Assembly: GCA_964401385.1 (NCBI GenBank)
Contig: CAYNYF010000083.1
Coordinates: 1 to 18,876, forward strand
Reading direction: 5' to 3'
Source: CAYNYF01 sp964401385
GTDB lineage: Bacteria; Planctomycetota; Phycisphaerae; SM23-33
Length of the DNA stretch: 18,876 nt
Shown: positions 14,664-18,876 of the stretch, piece after piece
Layout of the letters: each line of letters opens with the position of its first letter
Numbering within the stretch: position 1 is the first letter of the stretch
Position numbers and translations under genes: made by a program
The notes under the pieces: generated by a model
What the model saw: the letters and a program-made list of their open reading frames with translations, nothing else
The model's database searches: none
Told to the model about the DNA's origin: nothing

Positions 14664-15362
14664 TCAGCGCGAGATGTAAATGAGATACACCCCGCCGACC
14701 AGCAGCAGCACGCCGCAGACCCTCTTCAGGATCACCGCCCCCTTGGATCTTTCGTTCCAGTTCAGCCAGCGCTGCACGAAGCCGGTGGAGGTTCCGGCCA
14801 GGACGATCACGGAACAGTGACCGACGCCGTAGACCCCCAGCAGGAGAATGCCGTAGCCCATGCTCGAAGCGGCCAGCTTGAAGGTAACGCCCAGCATCGG
14901 GGCCATGTAGGCGAAGGTGCAGGGCCCCAAGGCGATACCGAAGACCAGGCCGAGGATGAACGCGGCCAGCACCCCTCTGCGCTGCATGCCCACCTTCCCC
15001 GGCCCCGACCACGGCATCGGGATCACATCCAGCAAGTGCAGGCCGACGAGGAAGAAGATCACCGCCACCACGTAGTTGCCGTACCGGCCGAGGTCGCCCA
15101 TCATGCGCCCGGCCGCTGCGGTGACGGCGCCGATTGCGCCGATGGTGATGAGGATGCCCACGGAAAACAGGGTGGAGATGAGGAAGGCCCGCCGGGCCGA
15201 CATGCGGCCCTGCTCGTCGATGAAGCCGACGATCAACGGGATGCTGGCCAAGTGGCAGGGACTCAGCAATATGCTGAGGATGCCCCAGACGAAGGCCGCC
15301 CCCAAGGCAATGGCCGGCGTCGCTTCGACGGCACCCGTCAGCGCGGTGAAGATCCGTTCCAC
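14664..15362 (-). CDS. CcdA/DsbD-like thiol-electron transporter
   Basis: The 232-residue membrane protein has six or more helices and the two conserved Cys-Pro elements of the family: SPCHLASIP (Cys36) and GPCTFAYMAP (Cys148). CcdA-type proteins carry reducing power from cytoplasmic thioredoxin across the membrane to extracytoplasmic thiol proteins. The start is GTG at 15362, two bases after the stop of the membrane-anchored thioredoxin gene, so the two are surely co-transcribed and probably partners. It is the last gene of the six-gene operon and converges with the Cache-like gene. Confidence 0.9.
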   Translation of the reverse strand: MERIFTALTGAVEATPAIALGAAFVWGILSILLSPCHLASIPLIVGFIDEQGRMSARRAFLISTLFSVGILITIGAIGAVTAAAGRMMGDLGRYGNYVVAVIFFLVGLHLLDVIPMPWSGPGKVGMQRRGVLAAFILGLVFGIALGPCTFAYMAPMLGVTFKLAASSMGYGILLLGVYGVGHCSVIVLAGTSTGFVQRWLNWNERSKGAVILKRVCGVLLLVGGVYLIYISR

Positions 15363-15364
15363 GA

Positions 15365-15763
15365 CTACTTCACCCCCATCTCCGAGAGCTTCTTTTCGAT
15401 TTCATCCTGCGGGTAGAACCCGACGTGGCGGAAGACCTCCCTGCCGTCCTTGTCGAAGAAGATCTGCGTGGGAATCAGCCGGATCTTATGCCGCCTGGCC
15501 GGCTCGGGGTTCACGTTCACGTCGACGATCTCGACCTGGAGCCTGCCGGCATACTCCCTCTTCAACTCCTCCAGGATGGGGGCCATCATCTTGCAGGGAA
15601 TACAGCTTACCGAACCCAGCTCGAGCAGCCGCGGCAGGCCCGCCGGCGCCGGCGCGGTGGCCGTTGGCCCGACCGGGGCGGAGCCGCCTCTCTTCACCAC
15701 AACCACCACCACGACCACGACCGCCAGCGCCAACACGATTGCGATTTTTCCCAGCTTGTTCAT
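15365..15763 (-). CDS. Membrane-anchored thioredoxin-like protein
   Basis: The 132-residue protein begins with a single helix that includes nine consecutive valines (about 15-23), a Pro/Ala linker, and then a thioredoxin fold with active site CIPC (Cys53, Cys56) and the cis-proline segment IPTQIFF. It is likely held outside the cytoplasmic membrane. The CcdA-like transporter immediately downstream would keep it reduced. AAAGGTGAG precedes the ATG at 15763. The poly-valine run is encoded by a low-complexity GTG/GTC repeat. Confidence 0.9.
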   Translation of the reverse strand: MNKLGKIAIVLALAVVVVVVVVVKRGGSAPVGPTATAPAPAGLPRLLELGSVSCIPCKMMAPILEELKREYAGRLQVEIVDVNVNPEPARRHKIRLIPTQIFFDKDGREVFRHVGFYPQDEIEKKLSEMGVK

Positions 15764-15824
15764 CTCCGGCTCACCTTTCCTTTCCCAGGTTGGCGGCGTC
15801 CGGCGCGATGCCGCCCGCGCGGTG

Positions 15825-16058
15825 CTACTTCAGCAAGTCCTTGATCTGTTCCACGTCGGCGACCTTGCCGACGAGCTTGACCTCGGCGTCCACGACCAAA
15901 GCCGGCGTCAGCATCACCCCAAACTTCACGATCTCCCGGATGTCCGTGACCTTTTCGATCTCGTATTCGATGCCCAGGGCCTCGGCGGCGGCCTCGGCGT
16001 TGGCGACCAGCTTCTTGCACTTAGGACAGCCGGTACCCAGAATTTGCAGCTTCTTCAC
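15825..16058 (-). CDS. Small redox-active disulfide protein (TM0996-like thioredoxin fold)
   Basis: The 77-residue product starts MKKLQILGTGCPKCKKL, with the redox pair Cys11 and Cys14, and continues with the pattern of the redox-active disulfide protein 2 family, including MLTPALVVD (cis-proline region). These small cytoplasmic proteins are usually encoded next to permeases and ArsR regulators. The start is GTG at 16058 with GAGGAG seven bases upstream. It is 11 bases downstream of the DGC-type gene. Confidence 0.92.
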   Translation of the reverse strand: MKKLQILGTGCPKCKKLVANAEAAAEALGIEYEIEKVTDIREIVKFGVMLTPALVVDAEVKLVGKVADVEQIKDLLK

Positions 16059-16069
16059 GGGGATGCTCC

Positions 16070-16489
16070 TCAGCTTTCAGCCAGCACTTCCTTGGCTTTG
16101 GCGACGACCGTGTCCACCTGCTTCTGCGTGCAGCGAACGCCCTTGGCCTTCTCGATGCCCAGGTCGGTCACCTTGATCTGCCGGTAGTTGGTGATCCCGT
16201 GGCGGTCGAAAACCTTCTTGGCGCAGTCCATCGGGCAGCCGTCGATCAGCAGGTTCACGTCGGCGTCGCGGGCGGTTTGCACCATGCCCTGGATGTCCGC
16301 TCCGAGGCCGGCCAGGCAGAACATGCCGGCCGCGCCGGCAACCGTCAGCTCGCGGGCTGCCCGGTCGGCAATCTCCGCCACGTTTGCCCCGCCCGAGCAG
16401 GCATACAGAAGGATGATCTTGCCTTCGCCGGACCCGCAGCAGTCGGACGACTGGGGCCGGGAGGACTTACTTCCACAACATTCTGACAT
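16070..16489 (-). CDS. DGC-type putative zinc-binding protein
   Basis: The 139-residue protein carries the motif DGCPMDC (83-89) that names the DGC family. Two further Cys pairs lie at the N-terminus (Cys4-5 and Cys17-18, in repeated CCGS contexts) and CSGG at 31-34. The cysteine content fits metal or metalloid binding in the cytoplasm; the exact role is not established. AAGGAG lies eight bases before the ATG at 16489. It sits between the permease and the small disulfide protein, so a function as metal chaperone or sensor for the efflux unit is inferred. Confidence 0.85.
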   Translation of the reverse strand: MSECCGSKSSRPQSSDCCGSGEGKIILLYACSGGANVAEIADRAARELTVAGAAGMFCLAGLGADIQGMVQTARDADVNLLIDGCPMDCAKKVFDRHGITNYRQIKVTDLGIEKAKGVRCTQKQVDTVVAKAKEVLAES

Positions 16490-16510
16490 TTCGTATCTCC
16501 TTGCCCCGTC

Positions 16511-17842
16511 CTAGAATAGGGCGCCGAAGATCAGCCCGGAGATCGTCGCCATGACGACCACCAGCAGCACGTACACGAGCGTCTTTTTCGTTCCCATGAC
16601 CGAGCGGATAACGAGCATGTTCGGCAGCGACAGCGCCGGGCCGGCCAGCAGCAGCGCCAGCGCCGGGCCCTTGCCCATGCCCGCCCCGAGCAGGCCGTGG
16701 AGGATGGGCACCTCCGTCAGCGTGGCGAAGTACATCATCGCCCCGGCCACGGCCGCCAGCAGGTTGGCGCTGAAGGAGTTTCCGCCGACGGCCCGTTCGA
16801 TCCACACCGACGGGATCAGCCCCTCCCGCCCGGGGGCCGCCAGCAGGAACCCCGCCAGCAGCACCCCGGCCAGCAGCAGCGGCAGGATCTGCACGGCGAA
16901 GCCCCAGCTCGAGCGGACCCATTCGGCCAGTTCCTTCCGCCCGAACCAGGCGACCAGCACGCCCGCGAAGGCCAGCAGCAGCACGCCGACGATCGCCCAG
17001 CGGACGCGATAGATCAGCTCATACACTGTGTTCTTCCCGACGGTTTCGATGCGCTGAAGCTGCCGGGCGGGGATTTCGACCTCGCTTCCGTCGGTCTGGA
17101 GGACGGTGACCGCCGTTTCGGAGCGGGAGACGAGGCGGCCCTCGATGCGGAATGTCTGAAGCCCGCCGGGGCAGCACAGGAAGACCGCGCGGACGTCGCC
17201 GCTGCGGGCCCAGTTGGCGAAGACCAGAATGCCCACCATGCACGCCAGGACGATCGCGTTCTTCCACAGGGAGCGGGCGACCGCCGGCGGCGGCACCGCC
17301 GCCTGGGCCTGGGCCGCGGCCGCGTCCTGCTTGCGGAAGATCAGGTGCATGGCCAGGCCGATGAGAACGCTGAAGACGATCGCGCCGACGGCGCGGGCGA
17401 TGCCCATTTCCAGCCCCAGCACCCGGGCGGTCAGGATGATCGCCAGCACGTTGATGGCCGGCCCGGCGTACAGGAACGCGGTGGCCGGGCCCAGCCCCGC
17501 GCCCATCCGGTAAATGCCCGCGAACAGCGGCAGCACCGTGCAGGAGCAGACCGCCAGGACGCTCCCCGAAACGGACGCCACACCGTAGGCCAGCACCTTG
17601 TTGGCCTTCGCCCCGAGATACTTCATGACCGACGCTTGGCTGATGAACACGCCGATGGCCCCGGCGATGAAGAACGCCGGCACAAGGCACAAGAGCACGT
17701 GCTCGCGGGCATACAGCCGCACCAGCCGCAGCGACTCGCCCACGGCGTTGTCGAAGCGGCTACTGCCCACCGGCAGGAAAAAGCACGCCAGGAAGACCCC
17801 CACGATCAGCGCCAGCTTCTTCCATTCTCCCTTCCAGTTCAT
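16511..17842 (-). CDS. ArsP-type permease (DUF318 family) with soluble insert
   Basis: The 443-residue membrane protein has two homologous helix bundles. The first contains VCSCTVLPLFAGIY (98-111) and the second EVPILHGLLGAGMGKGPALA. These are hallmarks of the permease family that includes ArsP, an exporter of trivalent organoarsenicals; other members handle unknown substrates. Between the halves, about residues 213-275, lies a beta-rich soluble segment beginning with a Cys-Cys pair (FLCCPGG) and continuing with TVLQTDGSEVEIPARQLQRI, like a small SH3/Sm-type barrel. The start at 17842 is chosen because the protein starts properly there, 14 bases after the repressor gene; the longer frame to 18076 overlaps that gene. 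Confidence 0.87.
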   Translation of the reverse strand: MNWKGEWKKLALIVGVFLACFFLPVGSSRFDNAVGESLRLVRLYAREHVLLCLVPAFFIAGAIGVFISQASVMKYLGAKANKVLAYGVASVSGSVLAVCSCTVLPLFAGIYRMGAGLGPATAFLYAGPAINVLAIILTARVLGLEMGIARAVGAIVFSVLIGLAMHLIFRKQDAAAAQAQAAVPPPAVARSLWKNAIVLACMVGILVFANWARSGDVRAVFLCCPGGLQTFRIEGRLVSRSETAVTVLQTDGSEVEIPARQLQRIETVGKNTVYELIYRVRWAIVGVLLLAFAGVLVAWFGRKELAEWVRSSWGFAVQILPLLLAGVLLAGFLLAAPGREGLIPSVWIERAVGGNSFSANLLAAVAGAMMYFATLTEVPILHGLLGAGMGKGPALALLLAGPALSLPNMLVIRSVMGTKKTLVYVLLVVVMATISGLIFGALF

Positions 17843-17856
17843 CGATCGATCCAGAC

Positions 17857-18183
17857 TCACAGCCGGCCGAGCAGGGCCTTGCCGCTCTCGAACCGCTCGC
17901 GCAGCACCCGGGTGACGCACTCGAGAAAGTCCAGGATGCACGGCGTCTTCAGCCAGTACAGCACTTTCAGCCCGTCCTTGCGGCATTCGACGATGCCCGG
18001 CTTCAGCAGGACCGCAAGGTGCCGCGAGACGTTGGACCGCTCGGCGCCGACGTGGGCGGCAATGTCGCAGACGCACTGCTCGCCCTGCCTCAGAAAATCG
18101 ATGACTGCCAGACGGATGGGATGCGCCATCGCCTGGATGATCTCCGCCTTCATCTCGTAGAGTTTTGTCGTTTCCTCGTTCAT
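17857..18183 (-). CDS. ArsR/SmtB-family metal(loid)-responsive repressor
   Basis: The 108-residue winged-helix protein has HPIRLAVIDFL (21-31), the metal-site motif CVCDI (37-41) in the position of ELCVCDL of ArsR, and the recognition helix AERSNVSRHLAVL (47-59). Further cysteines at 67, 82 and 89 could complete a three-thiolate arsenic site. Such proteins release DNA when they bind As(III), Sb(III) or related ions. GAGG is seven bases upstream of the ATG at 18183. It is the first gene of the operon and probably represses it by binding the palindrome at 18226-18246. Confidence 0.95.
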   Translation of the reverse strand: MNEETTKLYEMKAEIIQAMAHPIRLAVIDFLRQGEQCVCDIAAHVGAERSNVSRHLAVLLKPGIVECRKDGLKVLYWLKTPCILDFLECVTRVLRERFESGKALLGRL

Positions 18184-18225
18184 GTCAGAGCCTCACTATC
18201 GCCAAGCTGCGTTCGTATGTGAGTG

Positions 18226-18246
18226 TATAGTAACATTATCACTATA
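18226..18246 (-). promoter_or_regulatory. ArsR-type operator (TATAGT-N9-ACTATA)
   Basis: Perfect 6-bp arms 18226-18231 and 18241-18246 flank nine AT-rich bases, in a very AT-rich island in GC-rich DNA. It lies 43 bases upstream of the repressor start. Size, symmetry and base composition suit an ArsR/SmtB operator, and it overlaps the promoter. Confidence 0.65.
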
Positions 18247-18256
18247 GCATCTGCAA
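18227..18256 (-). promoter_or_regulatory. Promoter of the ArsR-led operon
   Basis: On the minus strand TTGCAG (18256-18251) is a -35-like hexamer. TACTAT (18232-18227), 18 bases on, is the best -10 candidate. The operator lies across the spacer and -10 region, so a bound repressor would block polymerase. The exact -10 is uncertain because several TAT-rich hexamers overlap. Confidence 0.5.
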
Positions 18257-18337
18257 GGGTTTCCTGTCGACCCAGCGGAACTTTTCTCGCGCGGGTCCTT
18301 CTGAATCATACGTGGGTTATCCCCACTTCCATGGGTA

Positions 18338-18527
18338 GCCCCGGCAGGGGCGCCTTTCTTTGCCCCGGGCGCGAGCCCGGGGTGGTGGGAGGATTCGCCC
18401 GCCTGCGGCCTCGTAGGGGCGTCTTGGCTCCCCGCCCCCTCAAGACGCCGCGATGGGGCTGCGCTGCTTGCTCCGCCGATTCCCCCGGTGCTCTGGCACG
18501 GGGCTAAGAAAGACGCCCCGCTGGGGC
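18338..18527. repeat. Nested inverted-repeat element (REP/BIME-like)
   Basis: The outer arms 18338-18366 and 18500-18527 are inverted repeats with about 24 matches in 29 and one gap; they share GGGGCG, CTTTCTT and GCCCC. Inside are a perfect hairpin CCCCGGGC-GCGA-GCCCGGGG at 18363-18382 and an inverted pair GGCGTCTT (18418-18425) / AAGACGCC (18442-18449). The whole could fold into a cruciform-like structure of about 190 bases. No open frame within it looks real. Confidence 0.65.
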
Positions 18528-18542
18528 TGGGGCCGGGCGTAG

Positions 18543-18562
18543 GGTGCGTGCTCGCACGCACC
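18543..18562. repeat. Perfect short hairpin (GGTGCGTG-CTCG-CACGCACC)
   Basis: Eight perfect base pairs close over a CTCG loop just outside the nested inverted repeat. No T-run follows on either strand. It is probably another intergenic palindrome. Confidence 0.6.
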
Positions 18563-18665
18563 GGAATTGTCTGGGCGATGTCTCATTCCATGGTTCTCGC
18601 CACGTGCACAGTTGCCAGCTCCCAGCCCGGTTCGCCAAACTTCGGATAGGTCAGCACCGGGGGGC

Positions 18666-18694
18666 TTGTCCCACGTCTCTCTGCCGGGTAAAAT
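18666..18694 (+). promoter_or_regulatory. Sigma-70-type promoter near the right edge
   Basis: TTGTCC (18666-18671) and TAAAAT (18689-18694) have the ideal 17-base spacing. Transcription would start near 18701 on the plus strand, towards the window edge. Confidence 0.5.
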
Positions 18695-18721
18695 ACGTGC
18701 GGCAATTGCTGGGGAAAGGCC

Positions 18722-18876
18722 ATGAACGACCTCGTCGGGCGGGCAGACGCCCAAGAAGAAAGAGGCCCAAGACAACAGCCAGGAAGACCAGGGAGCAACA
18801 ATAGGAAACCGTCCCGGTTGTTTCCAACGAGCCGTCGTCGCCGCCCTCGGCCGCGTCCGCTTGGGGACGCTGTATG
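18722..18876 (+). other. Possible start of a gene running off the right edge, frame ambiguous
   Basis: An ATG at 18722 follows GGGGAAAGG and the promoter at 18666-18694. Its frame is open to the end but encodes an unlikely Arg/Pro-rich sequence. The next frame (open from 18726) has much higher GC at third codon positions and a more protein-like product (GCFQRAVVAALGRVRLGTLY) but no start codon. Either a small frameshift separates start and body, or the start lies elsewhere. I do not recognise the product. Confidence 0.3.

Larger units (their letters stand above)
18247..18660. other. Gene-free region with nested palindromes
   Basis: About 410 bases without a credible gene. It holds a long inverted repeat (18338-18366 with 18500-18527), three inner or neighbouring hairpins, and nothing else recognised. 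The arrangement resembles intergenic palindromic repeats of the REP/BIME kind. Confidence 0.6.

Noticed and set aside
16697..18160. Plus-strand open frame of 487 codons opposite the permease and repressor
   Set aside because: Antisense shadow, rich in Gln, Arg, Asp and His, without domain pattern.

Overview
The window is GC-rich bacterial DNA, most likely from a member of the Planctomycetota (Phycisphaerae-like or a related uncultured lineage). The signs are a PEP-CTERM secreted protein, a stand-alone sigma-54 activator, secreted carbohydrate-active proteins of the YetA/PcRGLX and DUF4091 types, a zinc-ribbon plus membrane plus beta-sandwich protein, and a HARE-HTH remnant. This assignment rests on protein style, not on a marker gene.

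Region 1 (1-4285) is a tRNA-Asp integration site. A tRNA-Asp gene, cut by the left edge, ends at 70. Its last 46 bases recur perfectly at 2030-2075 and 4240-4285. These three direct repeats bound two cassettes of about 2.0 and 2.2 kb. Cassette 1 carries a metallo-beta-lactamase-fold lipoprotein and a zinc-ribbon TrmO-like protein. Cassette 2 carries one membrane protein. Neither holds a recognisable integrase. The cassettes share similar left ends, and cassette 2 has matching 19-bp repeats near both ends. This is the best candidate for an undescribed system: small integrase-less cassettes stacked at a tRNA gene.

Region 2 (4286-14609) is a carbohydrate and secretion region with a history of duplication. 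A large YetA/PcRGLX-like protein with a degenerate SGNH tail (minus strand) and a DUF4091-type protein followed by a Cache-like protein (plus strand) lie about 4.7 kb apart. The 5' ends of both genes are duplicated. At 7477-7732 the first gene is intact and only a 5' fragment of the second remains. At 10933-12172 the second is intact and only the leader of the first remains. This looks like reciprocal loss after duplication of a divergent gene pair. Between them, on the minus strand, lie a sigma-54 activator, a pseudo-receiver gene with a good -24/-12 promoter, and a PEP-CTERM protein with a terminator. Gene remnants (HARE-HTH, DNA methyltransferase) and a four-helix membrane protein fill 11036-12002.

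Region 3 (14664-18183, minus strand) is a compact six-gene operon: ArsR-type repressor, ArsP-type permease with an unusual soluble insert, DGC-type cysteine protein, small redox-disulfide protein, membrane-anchored thioredoxin and CcdA-like thiol transporter. It reads as a metal(loid) or organoarsenical efflux and thiol-redox unit, controlled by the repressor at a palindrome at 18226-18246.

Region 4 (18247-18876) holds intergenic palindromes and, at the right edge, a promoter that probably serves a gene running out of the window. No CRISPR array, rRNA, transposase or integrase was recognised.
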